Assembly: GCA_026929865.2 (NCBI GenBank)
Contig: CM049413.1
Location: 17,693,001 to 17,757,000, forward strand
Direction of reading: 5' to 3'
Source of the DNA: Hyperoplus lanceolatus
Taxonomy: Eukaryota; Chordata; Actinopteri; Uranoscopiformes; Ammodytidae
DNA length: 64,000 nucleotides
Shown: positions 1-30,996 of the stretch, piece by piece
Numbering within the stretch: position 1 is the stretch's first letter
Layout: the number at the start of each line of letters is the position of its first letter
The notes under the pieces: model-generated
What the model was told of the DNA's origin: nothing
The model's database searches: none
What the model saw: only the letters and a program-made list of their open reading frames with translations
Position numbers and translations under genes: made by a program

Positions 1-264
1 GTAATACCAGTCCAAATAATAAAGAGTTTGGTTGAAGCTGTAGGTGCACCAAAGATGGGGCAGCATTGTGCTCCACAGGTCTCAAGGGCAATGTGAGTGT
101 CCTCCATGAAACTGATTTAATCTGTTCATATCAGATGAAGGAACAGGGGACGCCCAAAACTCATCTGAGTTATGAAGCACTATAAAAGACATCGGCCCCA
201 ATACTCTCTGTACCCTTACAGCAATTTGCTTAGAATCTTGAGGTGTCCACACAAGCAAATATGC

Positions 265-770
265 ATAGACACTAGGGGTGTGAACATTCACAAAAATGTC
301 TAAACGGTTACACGGTAGCAAATTTTTCGTGTACACGTTTAACCGTTTGATATGGGGGAGGAGGAGGGCGTAATTATTGTTTTTTTTGCCGATGCTGTTG
401 GAGTGACTTCGAAGTGATCATAACTGCCTAGTGATCATCTGTCATTAGACTGACTCAAGCTGTTGGGGCCATTGTCGGCTTGAGAGCCGACCAGCTGATC
501 GGACCAGCTGTTTGAGACAGAGATGAAAAGGAAAGTGAAACTGAAGGTGTAGCAGTTAAATAGTTCAATGAATAAATATTGTAACCAAACACAATAATGC
601 ATTGTGTTATCTACTTTAGTGCCCTACAGTAGCTCACATCGCCCACCACTCCTATAATTCCCAAACTTTGAAAAAAAAAAAAAAAACGGATCTCTTTTAT
701 TGATTTTTCCTAAACGGTTATGATTTACCAAACGGTTATACGTGTACACGTGCACACCCCTAATAGACAC
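265..770. mobile_element. hAT-type MITE with perfect 8-bp target duplication
   Basis: The element spans 273-762 with inverted ends TAGGGGTGTGAAC and TAGGGGTGTGCAC. It is flanked by identical 8-bp duplications ATAGACAC (265-272 and 763-770). Subterminal AAACGGTTA motifs recur near both ends, as expected of transposase-binding repeats. It has no ORF, so it is non-autonomous. Confidence 0.9.
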
Positions 771-1425
771 AAATAAAAGCACATTCCCAAACATTAGACA
801 GAAACATACACAGGCATAGACATTGACAGAAACTCACAAACACAAACTAGCTCACAGACAGACCCACCAGAGAACAATAAAATAGCATGCTATTTAATGT
901 CAAATTCATTACATTCATAGGTATTGCAGAGATTGCTGGTGTTCTCTCTATGGGCAATAAACACAACCTTGTTCTAAATATTTCCCTGACATTCATAGCT
1001 TTGCACTATTAAAGTTATGTTGGCCAGTGTCTTGTAAACTAGGGAGCGAGAGCAGTACACAGCATTGATAGGCATGTTTTGATGTTTTAAATAGACATGG
1101 AAATATCAAGCTAGGTGCACACTATGTTGGGTCAGTGAAATGAAAAATCATCTTGTTTTGCACATTTTCTGCATGTTGAACAAATAGATATAATGCATTT
1201 TGGAATCTAGTTGCTCCGTAGGGCAGTAGGGAAATACTATTTTCCTGGTGGATGGCTGGGTGGGGAGTTGGGATCTGTGTTATTATCCTAATCAAATTAT
1301 TATTGTATTTTAATTTGAAAACATGCAGAGAATACATTTATAATGTGCATTTTCCACATGAGTGAAGATCCGATATTTTCAAAAATAAAAGCATTTAAAA
1401 AAAAATCTTGTTTCATCTTTTCCAG
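771..1425 (+). other. csmd3: csmd intron sequence
   Basis: AT-rich sequence upstream of the first exon in the window. No exon or repeat with clear ends was recognised. Confidence 0.6.
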
Positions 1426-20175
<18,750 letters not shown>

Positions 20176-23100
20176 CAACCGCTTCCTCTAGAGGTATGAA
20201 TCAAACACCACCGCGACATCTGGCATCATGATAAAGTACAGACTTAGGGCTCTAGGTATCCTGAGATCCACATTTCTCTGAAAAAGATGAAGTTATCTCC
20301 TTGTGGCTATCCTGAGCTAATCACACATCCAAGATTCAAAAACTGCTGAAGCAACAAGATACAGATTCCCAGTATCTAGGTTCAGACTAACCTTTTGCAC
20401 CGTCCCTCTGGAAGATTTGATACAAAAATGTGTGATTGAATTTTTTTTCTGCTGCATTTTCTTTGATCTATATCTCTCATTATAATATATTTGGTTTGTT
20501 TATACTTATTGCAGAAATATGGAATGTTTTTGTTTTTTAAACACTGATGCAAATATTATATTAATCTTGTTTTGTTATTGTCTGTTATTTCCCACATATT
20601 CATGTCCATTATTTCGGTCATCTTTGTGATTTTTGTCTATTTTGCTTTTATCTCTCTTTTTTTGTTGCTTACCTTTCTGTCTATATTTTATTTGAAACCT
20701 CTGTTCGTTGCCTTCCTCCTTCTATGTCTTAATATGTCCTTTTCCCACACATGCGTCTCCACTTACATCCATGCATGCATTCATCCTTGATTCAGTTAGG
20801 GGAGGAGAAGTGCACCACATCTTCGCCTGCCTGCCAATCGAGGACATCCCTAGTACCTTGAGCAGAGGGCAGGACAAAGACTATTTTATTCGCTGAAATA
20901 CATTCAACCCACCAATCTCCAGCGGCAAAGGCTATTACCTGCAGGAGACGAGAAGAAAAAAAAGAAACCTTGTGAAGACAACGACTGTAACAAATGTCAG
21001 CAACAAAATGCTTTTTCTAACTTTACATGGTTTCTTGATCATTTTTCTTGATCTTGAAAAAAACTCAGCCGGCAGGAGTGATGCTGGAAGCAACAGCTGT
21101 TTGCTGACACTTCTCACCGGCCTCCGCCTAAACCCAAAGGGAATCTAATGGTCATCGTTAAGTCAAAGAGATTGACCTGTAGCTCACAGAGATCTCTGTG
21201 CAAATGAACTGTACGGTGTACAGCCCCGTGTTGGCCTGTGTGAGACAAAGAGAGACATTCTGTACCGTTTCGATTCACTCTTCTGCTTTTTTTTTTTTTT
21301 TTTTTGGCTTTCTCTTTCTACACTGCTTGCTTTCTGTGAGGAGTAATTGGGAGCCCTGTTATTCCCAGACGGTCTACTATCCGAGTCTGTTAAAATGTTT
21401 CATTGGAAGCTCAGAGTTTCTGTCTGAGGATAAATTAAACAGTCAGTAAGTTTTGAATGCCACATTAGAGACACACATTATATCATTACTTTTCAAGCTT
21501 GGCTCAGTCCTCTTTTTTTTCTACTTTTTTTTCTGTTTGTTTTAACCAGGGATTTCATTCTGCTTGCTGAGGCGGCTGTGTCCAGAGCAGGGGTTAAAAA
21601 GTAGCCAGGGCTGCTGAAAAAAAGCACTTAGTGATGTCGTAGAGAGAATTCATGTGTATAGGTGAGTGAGTGAGAGTGTGCGCATGTGTGTGGATTTTTG
21701 CACATTTGTGGTAGCTGCAGCTGCAATCTACTCAAAATATCACCTGTCTGTTTTGGCCCCAAAGATTTCACCAAACACATTACAGATTATTTAAAAGAAA
21801 AATCCACTTTTATTCCAGTATATTTCTATTTTAGGAAATTCTGAGGTTTGAAGTCAGGATTATCACTATACCCGGATGCTCTTTACATCAATCAAATAAA
21901 AGGCTACACAGAACAAACCCTGACAATGTATAGATCCAATGAGAAAACAAAAACTGAAAACAGTGTCACTATCTAGTACCAACTCCAAATCCACCTATAA
22001 TAACTCATGCACCTTAATATAAAATGGTAAACAAGAGGCAATACTCATCATACAAATCACGACATTATTGCCACTGTCACTCTGAGGCACCTGAAGTAAA
22101 AAAGACATTGGCTGGATCGAAGTAGGCAATGGCGACCACAATAACCGTACACTTAGATGGATATACAACCACAGCTACTTTATTCCCCTTTCATTTACAA
22201 TAATTGGAATAAATCTGTATCACCGATCTACAGAGCAACAGGGGGCACATTTTATTTGGACAGACAGCAAGTAGTCTGATGTCAACTATATTGCTTTTGT
22301 TATTCTTGCTATGTCTTGAAGGTAATATGAACTGTATTTTCTCAAGATGAGATCGGGATGCAGTTTGAGTTCCCTTAACCTAGCCCTAGGAAAACAAAGA
22401 TCAAAGTATGGTCATGTTTTGAACCCCTCTCAAAATGTTCAACTGAAGGCGCTCAAGTCTAAAGAATGGATGAGTCAGAGATCTTTTCCCTTTGGATTAA
22501 ATTCAGTTATTTTCCTCCAAGAGAACTTCTGACAGCTCCATCCTTTTGAAAAACAGTAGTGTTGCTTTGTTTCTTCTTCGCCTGTCATGAAAATGTTGCA
22601 GAAGGCTTCCTCGGAGGCACGACAGCAGGGGAGTTGCTGGCATACAGACTATGCCCATGCGTTAAATTGGAAATTATGAATATGATGTGAGGAAAAAAGT
22701 GTTTATTCCTCTAAGTCAAATCGTTGGTGACTGGGGAGATATAACATATTGTTTTGAAAGTGCAACACAGGAGGGAACTGTCATCAGATATAAGAGCGGG
22801 AGTCTTCTTTGGTCAGTGAATGACATGCCGGATGAGGAGAGATAATACAAAACAATGTTTTTTTTACCCTAATTGTGTGTGTGTGTGTATGTGTGTGTGT
22901 GCTCTTTTAAAATGTATATGAGCAGTGGAGTCAAAGGAAGGACATCTACTGGATTTCAAACATTCTGCTCCCAGCTATTTACCACTTACTACTCCCATAC
23001 CTGTGTATCCTGTGGAGTGGGGTGAATAGTGCTCCAATTGCACTGCAGCAATTTGAGCCATTACATGCAATTTTAATTTATTTTACATTGCTTCAATTGA

Positions 23101-23697
23101 ACAAATCCATTCATTTTCATCTTATCATTATCACTAGAATCCTCAATTATGTAAAGTTTATGTAACGTTTTCTAAAACATCCATACTTCTTTGATTTACC
23201 ATGTACTATTTGGCATCCTTCCTTTATATATAGCCAGCAAATTGTCTTCAAAATCAACCTCCATACCAACAAGTTTCTTTAATGAAGTATTTAAGATCAC
23301 CTACAGTATATCATTTCCCTCAAAAATCCAGGCCTTTGAAAGCAATCAGTTTATAGTTCCTTCAATCAGTTTCGCCATGGGTCTGTAATTTCTTTTACAA
23401 ATGTATTACTTTTAAAGCTCTCTCTCGCGTATCTAGACAGCACAGATAGAATATTGCCCCTTGCATGCTCTGGTCGTGAGTTGATGGAAAAGGAAGCAAT
23501 TGAATTACCCCGGAGATTTCACGGGGAGAGGAGCAGTTGCACTCACATTGTCTAGAAGTCATTGGTACTCAGTGTTCAGGTCTCATAGTTTACACGGCTG
23601 TTGCATTGTGTATTTCATTTATTTTTATTCTGGATATATTATTTTTTTAAATGTCAGCAGAGTTGATCACTTTCTTACATTTCACAAAGTTTTTGTT
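20176..23697 (+). other. csmd3: Putative csmd 3'UTR or intron within the 3'UTR
   Basis: No gene was recognised. A donor-like GAG/GTATGA occurs at 20191-20199, 18 nt after the stop. Candidate poly(A) signals are ATTAAA 21434-21439 and AATAAA 21895-21900. A short poly-T lies at about 21287-21305 and a GT run near 22877-22900. A stretch at 20790-20896 would read GEVHHIFACLPIEDIP to a stop, but nothing supports its translation. Confidence 0.4.
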
Positions 23698-24436
23698 AAG
23701 GCCACTTGTGCCTTGTTTCCACCGAGCATAGCGGGTAGGAGCGGTTCGGTCCGGTTATTTTGGCTTTTCATTTGCCAAAAGTTGGGTAGGGTCTGGAAAT
23801 AAGCAAGCTTAACCACTCGAAGCCGCTTCCATTTCCGGTACTCCACAGTTGGGGTACCAGCCGCCTGAAAGGTTGCCGAAAAGGTGGAGCTACACACTAC
23901 CGTCCTTTGATTGGTTGAAAGAATAATTTCCGCATTAAACCGCGGTGTGTAGTCACCTCGGCAAGAGTGAAGAGAGTCTTGTGTTTTGGCTAAAAATGTC
24001 GAAGCAGCACTCTGTTTATTGTGTGGTGTTGTTCCTCTTCATTAAATCAATCAGTGGGCTGCACTGTGTCCCACTGCTACGATGTCATATAGCTGCCGCG
24101 GCCAGCGCTGTTCGCTCACTGTCTCTGTTGCCTTGCACCGAGGCGTCTCTGTGCATAACCGTTGTACTGCGCTCACAACAAGGGGGGGATAAATAAAGAA
24201 GCGTCTGGTTTGATCAAGCAAACACGAGAGACGACTGGCTTGACCGCAGTTGTTCCAAAGCCCGATACTTTGACCCATATTCTGGAGGCGGCTATCGCCG
24301 TTCAGCCTAAATCCCACCCTACCAGTAAGGGTAGGATCTGCGCTGGAAACACCACCCAGATTTTTAAGATCGAGCTGTCCCGCTCTGAGCCGCTCCGACC
24401 CGCTCTGCTCGGTGGAAACGAGGCATTAGTGGTCTT
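23698..24436. mobile_element. MITE with long inverted repeats (GTTTCCACCGAGC type)
   Basis: The left arm TGCCTTGTTTCCACCGAGCA and following AGCGGGTAGGAGCGG are matched in inverted order by the right arm ending CGACCCGCTCTGCTCGGTGG and AAACGAGGCA. The similarity extends outward to AAGGCCACT and AAGACCACT. It has no transposase ORF. The ends recall Harbinger-like fish elements, but I could not settle a target duplication. Confidence 0.7.
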
Positions 24437-24926
24437 CACTCTTCATTCAACACATTAAGCTGTGTTGAGTATTAAACAAATACATGGGACTAGCTGGTGT
24501 GAGCATGACACCCTCACTCCCTAGAAGGAACTGATTTGACTAGATTAAGACTGTGGAGCTCCTAGACAAACACAAAACGGAAGCATTTAAGCTCACATAA
24601 CTATGATTGTTGTTACCAACAAGGGCTCTGCCTCAAAATATTTGAATTGGTAGTAAAGAGCCAGACCCATTCCTTTACAACGATTATTTATTTATTTTTT
24701 AACTCCTCCAGTTTTGCAGTAAGCACTTTATGTTCATTATAGTGCCTTCGTACAGCCCCATGATATGAAAAACCAGCTTGAGTGGCGCTATTTTTGTGTT
24801 CAGGAATTTTAAACCATAACATTTCTTTACTAAGATTGGGTATACTATAATCATTGTATGTGAGATGTGAAGCTCTTTGTATCTGGTTTTTGGTCAAGTC
24901 CTTATACTTTCTGCCTGTATAAACCA

Positions 24927-24991
<65 letters not shown>

Positions 24992-26258
24992 ACCTGCTGA
25001 AGAAACTGGGATGTGGTTGAAAAAGTTTGTTGATCTTACAGGAAAAAACTGAGCTTGTTAGGATCATGTCAGAGAAACCATAATGTGTTGCCCCTTTTTA
25101 AATGAGCAATAAGCTCATTAGTATTGTATGTTGGTGTGCGAGGACCCATGTTGTTGATTTTATGTGCTTGCCTACATGTCTGGCCGAGTGCTTTTGTATT
25201 AGCTGTACCTATTCAGCCAAAGAAAGTTTTCCACATTCAACCAAAATGAGAACAATGGCAAAATCCCCAAATTAGGTGAAAAAAATTGAATCCGTTCCTG
25301 ATGTTGTTTCATTGAGTTCCACAAGTTAGCAAAAGTTTATGATGGGAAACAAGATATTTTCAAACATTTCTGCAGGTACTGTAATTTAGAAGAAATGTGA
25401 GGACACTTAACTGGCTCTACATTTATTGAAATATTTTCTTTTTAACCCATCTGGGTTAGTCTAGAAAGTTCTCAAAAGAAGTGCTGCACAGTTATATAAT
25501 AATGAAGATTAGTGAGTCTTGAATGGGGCTGTGCTATAAGAGTTTTAAAGAGCATTTCTTGATATAGCAGCTTGCTACTTCATGGTTCTCTTTGCATATT
25601 TTAAGACAGAACCTCTGTTCACCCTAGGTTGATTTTCGTTATCAGCGAGTCCCAGCTCTGAGTTATGTCCTGCTCACCATCTCTTCTATAATGAAACACA
25701 CCGCTCCTATGTTCTTTGAGTTCCCATCGAGTCTACTGCATTTTCTCATGATCTGGAAACTAGACTAGACCAAAAACCTTCCATTTATTTCCCCAGGTAG
25801 AACTTTTGCTTTTCTGATAAGGCCACAGTATTGAAAAAGCAAGACATCTCCCAGTCATGCTGTGTGACATAGTTACATCAGTTATCATTTGCAATATCCC
25901 ATCTTCCATTGTCACCACTTATTGACGTCTACGACAAAAAAGACAGTGTTAGTCAGGTCCATTCTGTGCAATTTGCCTCCACTTTTCTGACCATTTCAGT
26001 GTGTCTACTGAACTCAACCATGAGGGAGAGAGAAAGCAGATGCACTTTGAAAAATGCTCTTTCGGAGCTGAGATTAATTTCATTATATAAATGGAGATAA
26101 TAGTGTCATGGTAGTTCAATGAATTGGGATCAGATCTGTGTAGTTACTACTGAAAATCTACTGAATGTATTTCATTTCACTGAGTGCATAGGAATTTATC
26201 TATCTATACTGTGTTCAATATCCTATAATACCAAAACTGCTCCTCTGTTTTTGTGCAG
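24437..26258. other. Unassigned sequence with a (CA)n tract
   Basis: The CA repeat lies at 24928-24986 (about 29 units). A minus-strand frame at 24688-24915 reads RASHLTYNDYS and similar, faintly like a LINE C-terminus, but this is too weak to call. Nothing else was recognised. Confidence 0.4.
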
Positions 26259-26831
26259 GAATGGAAAATATACAATGTGTCATCCTTGGAATGAAAACAG
26301 AATGTCCAAATTGTCTGGAGTATGATTTAGCAAAATTGCTGCTTTTTATTTACCAGAGACTTTACATTCCTGTGTGTTAGTCATGGAAAGGTTATTAGAG
26401 TGCCCATGTTTTCTCTTTTCTTTTCATAACATTATTTCATACCAGCCCAGTAGATTTCTTAAGACTAATGGTATAACAGCCCATAGCACCTAAGCGAGAA
26501 CACCACGGCCCCTCGAGCGCCTCAACAAAACAACACAGTAAAAGACAATAATTGAGCGTCAATGTCTTGCTGTAGACCAAAAGGGTTAACTTTAATGGAC
26601 AAACAGAACTTGAACAGATTGTGTGTAACTACCGAGAGTAACTATAGAGGGAACGTGTCTCTGCGAAGAGAGAATGAATAAAAAAAAACGTTTTTTTGTA
26701 CAGAGATATATTTTTATGAAAATACATTTGTAATATAAAAAGAAAAAATGGATTGACATATATGTAAATGTTTTTCTTTTTCATTATTGTAGTACAAATG
26801 CTAGTGGGGAGTATATGAAAAATCTCTATAT

Positions 26832-26837
26832 ATATAA

Positions 26838-26872
<35 letters not shown>

Positions 26873-26880
26873 TATACAAA
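26832..26880 (+). repeat. (AT)n microsatellite
   Basis: Alternating AT with few interruptions, within the putative 3'UTR block. Confidence 0.9.
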
Positions 26881-27079
26881 GAAAAATAAAAACACAGCTT
26901 TTTCTATGTGTAAAAAAGATTGTACATACAAGTTTACATACATACTGTACATATGTAAGACCCACCATGGCTTGTCTGCAATATATAAAATGTATTTTAT
27001 CCGTCTGTATATGATGCTTTGCATTGTGTCTAAGCTTATTCTACTTTCTTGAACTTGAAACTTATTTTGAAGGTTTTGG

Positions 27080-27085
27080 AATAAA
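27080..27085 (+). terminator. Candidate polyadenylation signal AATAAA
   Basis: Canonical hexamer after a UTR-like block on the same strand as csmd. GT/T-rich sequence follows about 25-50 nt downstream (tgtatttattgattgtatgtgtcgttgtg), as expected of a cleavage region. Confidence 0.4.
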
Positions 27086-27100
27086 ATATAAAACCTACTT

Positions 27101-28134
27101 TCTACCATTGTATTTATTGATTGTATGTGTCGTTGTGCACAAGTATCAATAACATTGTGTAAAGCAAGTGTTCCTGTTGCAATGTCTCACATACAGACCA
27201 AGATGTCTGCTTCCACTTCTTGCATTGGAATATTTCTCGACACTGTGTTCAAGCATTGTCTACTTTCTGTAAGTGTATACTTGTATGTGTTTGAGTTATA
27301 TATTTTTTTACCCCTGCATTTTGATTGTGTACCTGAACATTTTCTCTTAGATTTCTTACTTTCCTGTTGACTGGTCTGTCAGAAGTAAAACACAAAGATG
27401 ACTGGAATATTCGGTTTGTTGAGATGAATAATAATTTAAAAGTTTAATTATTTGAAGTGACAGAATTTCTCCAGGACTGCATTGTAGTATTGAGTAAGTT
27501 TGTTTAAAGTATGTTCTAAGTTCTAATCAACAACAAGCTAGTTCCAAACTAGTGATTTACACAATTGTGTCCCACCATTAAAATGGAAGAAATGTATTTA
27601 GCTAGTAAACATTTTAAATTGTGTCCTAGGAAACATCTGTGGTGTCATCCAATGAAAACCAATCAACTGTGTAATACCTGTCATTTAAATAAGTGAGCTT
27701 GGTAAAAGTGTAGCAAGTGCAGTAACCCAATATTGCCATTTTATAGGTCCATGGTTAGGGCACAGTGATTGTAAGGAACCCTGGTTGTAAGTATCCAATT
27801 GTGAAAATGATCACACAAGATCATAAGTAGAAAGGTAATATATTTGTTTTGTGTGTAAGTGTGAAAATATGGAAGGAGGCAAGGAAAAAATAATACTGAA
27901 AAAAAAGTTTTCAAAACACAGCAAGAGAGAGAAAAAAATATTTTTAAAGCCCAAAATGTATAGTTTACAAGCTAAATAATGCATTGTTGATCCGAAAATT
28001 ATAGTCATAAACCGTTAAGGTTTCCCTGCTTTTCATCACTAAATGTATATTATTAAGTATAGACATAAAAGCACGACTCCAGAACATTAGTTGTCATTTT
28101 CACTGCAAGTTAATAATGGCTTGTTTTTTTGTTT
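27101..28134. other. Intergenic, nothing recognised
   Basis: AT-rich sequence without a supportable ORF, RNA gene or repeat with ends. Confidence 0.6.
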
Positions 28135-28553
28135 GTTTAAGTCAGTGGCTCTCAAAGTGCGGCCCGTGGGCAGCGGCCCCGCATTGAATTATGAATTATA
28201 AAAAGAAAAAAACTATATATCATAATTTATTTTTTATTTTTTATTGAAACGCACAGAGGGGATGCATCCCCCGTACCAGTGAAAACAGTACAGGGGTCAA
28301 AACACTTAAATATCCCTCCTAATTGTTTATATTAATTCCCCAATTATTAATAATAACACCCCTACAGTGGACCGTACCATCTTAAACTTGCCAAGTTCGG
28401 CTGGCCTCTGCCTCTCGTTGCAGACGGCTGGTCAGCCTCCCGCAGTGCAGCTGGCAGTGTAGTGGTCCCAATGTAAGTTGTTAGATAGTGAGCTTGTCAA
28501 GCCCAATAAGATGCACTTACTCACCTTCAAGGTGAATTAGATAAGTGTCTAAA

Positions 28554-29096
28554 GGTGCCAACACACTGCACACCGCGGCGCGGCGGTTGGCCGTGCGAAT
28601 CGCAGGTTCCGCGCCGCGTGATCATATTGGGTCATATTGTGTCCGCCGCCCGACCAGAGTAGCCTTCTCTACTCTGGGGATATGCTGGCGCTGGTGCTAA
28701 CCGGTGCTGAGAGCACCAGTCTGCTGTGCTGATGGTGCTTTACCCAAGCTAAACGGTGCTAACTTGGTTCATAAAGCAAAACTGATAGCTGTACACAGCA
28801 GGCAACAGACACAGAGGCTATTCACAGAACTTATGGGAGCAAACTGTGACTATTATGTTTTCATCCATCTTAATTTCCTCTGTCAGTCGTCCCAAAGCGA
28901 GTGACGTCGGGAGGAGCTCAACGCTGATTGGCCATCGCGGCGCGGCCGGCGGCAAAAAGTTCAATATTTTCAACTTCTGCGGCGGCCACGCCATGTGAAC
29001 CGCTCGCCGCCGGCCGCCCATTCGCTCGGAGGCGCTCGAAATACATTGACTTTCTATGTAAACTTGCCGCGCGGCGGTGTGCAGTGTGTTGGCACC
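28554..29096. mobile_element. GC-rich MITE with long inverted repeats, nested
   Basis: The inverted ends GGTGCCAACACACTGCACAC and the following CGC/GCG-rich 12 bases match at nearly every position at both sides. The interior is non-coding. The superfamily was not determined because no clear target duplication is visible. Confidence 0.8.
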
Positions 29097-29503
29097 ATGG
29101 ATGCTAACATTATCTGGTTTCTAACTATTTTGCCTAAAGTTTAGCTAACAAGCTAACGTTAGCTAGCTGCTGATAGCCATGGAACTATCTGCCTAGTTGA
29201 CTGCTGATAGCCCACCCTGTTTATTTCCAATGTATAGTGTCATAATAGTTAACACTGCTGCTGCATCATGAGTAGTGAGTCCTACAAAAAAACACTCCAA
29301 AGGGTGATACGTTTTCAATGTGCAGAAAGCTTTGAACAATAAAGTAGAATAAATATTTGAATGCAATACAGAATGCCTCAGTGCCTTACTGATTTATATT
29401 CCATTAGATGTGTCAATGGCAGCTAGTTGTCTTTTCCTTAACATGTACACCATAAATAAATACAGAAAACACAAATTACTGCATAAAAATGTACCAAAAT
29501 GCA

Positions 29504-29894
29504 CAAAATGAATAGCCTGGTGCTACCAGACCATCGTACTTCATTTCATTTGTACAGAAGGTCTGGCAGTGCTGTAATTGGCAAACGTTCACTCATGGAG
29601 GTGGGTGTCTGTTAAAGTTTAAAACTATTGGATCTGCCCAGTGCCACTCTGGATTGGCCAACCAATCGCATAACGTTTGGTCGTCACGTGTGTCATGAGC
29701 CGGCTTCTGGCAACTGAAACTGGAGTGCGACTTCGACGTCATCGTTCTCAGCCACTCGCTCTGTTCGCTGATTGGACCGGCTGTCGAATCTCCGGCAAAA
29801 CTGGGAAATGGGCTGTACACCCAGACTGACTACTGAAGGGAAAATAAAATTTGGCCGGAAGTAGGCGGGCGGGCGGAGCCAGGCTACAAAATAA
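29504..29894. mobile_element. hAT-type MITE (TAGCC...GGCTA), copy 2, nested
   Basis: The element spans 29512-29886, flanked by CAAAATGA (29504-29511) and CAAAATAA (29887-29894), 7 of 8 identical. It is the same family as 3440-3773 and is inserted in the larger hAT element. Confidence 0.78.
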
Positions 29895-30177
29895 AGTGTT
29901 CGAACCTCAAATTTTTCTGGGGGATAACACCCAGACCCCCGCTATTAATGTGTCCACCCCAATGTTGAAATGAAACCTAGCCCTTAATTGATTAATTAAA
30001 ATGTGTTAATTACACATTATTGGATGCAGACCAATACATGTAAAGACGCAAAGACGTTGGCCATTGAAATGATTTCAGATTTTTAAATGTTTTTCCTTTG
30101 GCGGCGGCCCTCGGTCCAATTTTGGGTTCCTAAATTGGCCCTCAGCTATCAAAAGTTTGAGAATCCCTGGTTTAAGT

Positions 30178-30996
30178 ACAGTACTAATAGATTGCACAGA
30201 AAAAAGGCACTTATCTGCCTTTCCACCGTTTCGTGTTTTAGTATTAAACAGCACCTAAAGCGAACGGTTAAGCTAGCAGACGCCAACACTAATTACTAAA
30301 CCCTGCGGCATTCTCTCATTTCAGTCTGTGTTGGCTATTATAGGATAAATACGATAAAGCACAACACAGACATTCAACTTACAAACGGCCTGAATTATTT
30401 CTAAAATAGGACTACTTACATTTCGGACAGATGGTGTGTCTCTCAGTCTTCCTGGCCAGAGTCTCTTTCACAGTCCAGTAAAAGGGCAGATTGCCATCCT
30501 TTGCTGGACATATCCTAACAAACAAATGTAGTGAACAATTAAGCTCTGGTGTGCTTCTAGGCTGGGGTTGATGGTAGCTTGAGGATGAGCTACCACTGCA
30601 GCGTGCAACTACTGTATATTGCTGCATTAGCAAGTGGAGTTTCAGGTGTGTGTGGTTACCAACGGGGGAGTCTTCATATGCTTATCAACTGCCGAGTTTC
30701 TGGCGAGCTTTCCCGTGGGAAATATGAATATGTTAACAAGCGTAATATCCACGTCACCTTTCAGTAGTTTTAGGAACAGGGTTTAACATCACCCATTTTT
30801 CTAAATAAGCATCCCAGAAGAAACTGACATATTTGTCTTTTTGAAGCTTGTGTGTGTGCTGGTAGGGACCCCGATAACCTAAAAAGTGAGCCCAAACACC
30901 GGAAAAGTCAGTTTTTCATAATATGTCCCCTTTAACATGATTAGGATGTTTCTGTATTCCTACACAGGGCATTGTTGCATGTAAGGTAATATCAAT
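30178..30996. other. Intergenic, nothing recognised
   Basis: No supportable gene or repeat boundary in this stretch. Confidence 0.5.

Larger units (their letters stand above)
26259..27100 (+). other. Candidate terminal csmd 3'UTR block with poly(A) signal
   Basis: Possible acceptors are ttttgtgcag (ends 26258) and cttgctgtag (ends 26575). The block contains TGTACATA motifs (about 26931 and 26947), which fit the Pumilio consensus, an AT microsatellite, and AATAAA at 27080-27085. This looks like a transcript end, perhaps an untranslated last exon spliced from the donor just after the csmd stop. Position and orientation fit, but there is no direct proof. Confidence 0.35.
28135..30177. mobile_element. 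hAT element (Charlie-like ends) with perfect 8-bp target duplication and nested MITEs
   Basis: The element spans 28143-30169. Its left end is CAGTGGCTCTCAAAGTGCGG; the right end read inverted is CAGGGATTCTCAAACTTTTG. The flanks GTTTAAGT at 28135-28142 and 30170-30177 are identical. No intact hAT transposase was seen. Two later insertions lie inside it: a GC-rich MITE (28554-29096) and a TAGCC-type MITE (29512-29886), so it was the first of the three to land. Confidence 0.88.

Noticed and set aside
20708..20896. Frame ending GEVHHIFACLPIEDIP... as an alternative csmd C-terminus
   Set aside because: It lies after the csmd stop, the upstream acceptor-like site is not linked in phase to any coding exon with certainty, and the main tail already has the family C-terminus.
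24688..24993. Minus-strand LINE C-terminal remnant
   Set aside because: Only a vague similarity (RASHLTYNDYS) after a microsatellite; there is no reverse transcriptase motif nearby.
26629..27108. 159-residue minus-strand ORF
   Set aside because: Composition driven by AT repeats (poly Ile-Tyr) and T-rich stretches; it overlaps the probable csmd 3'UTR on the other strand.
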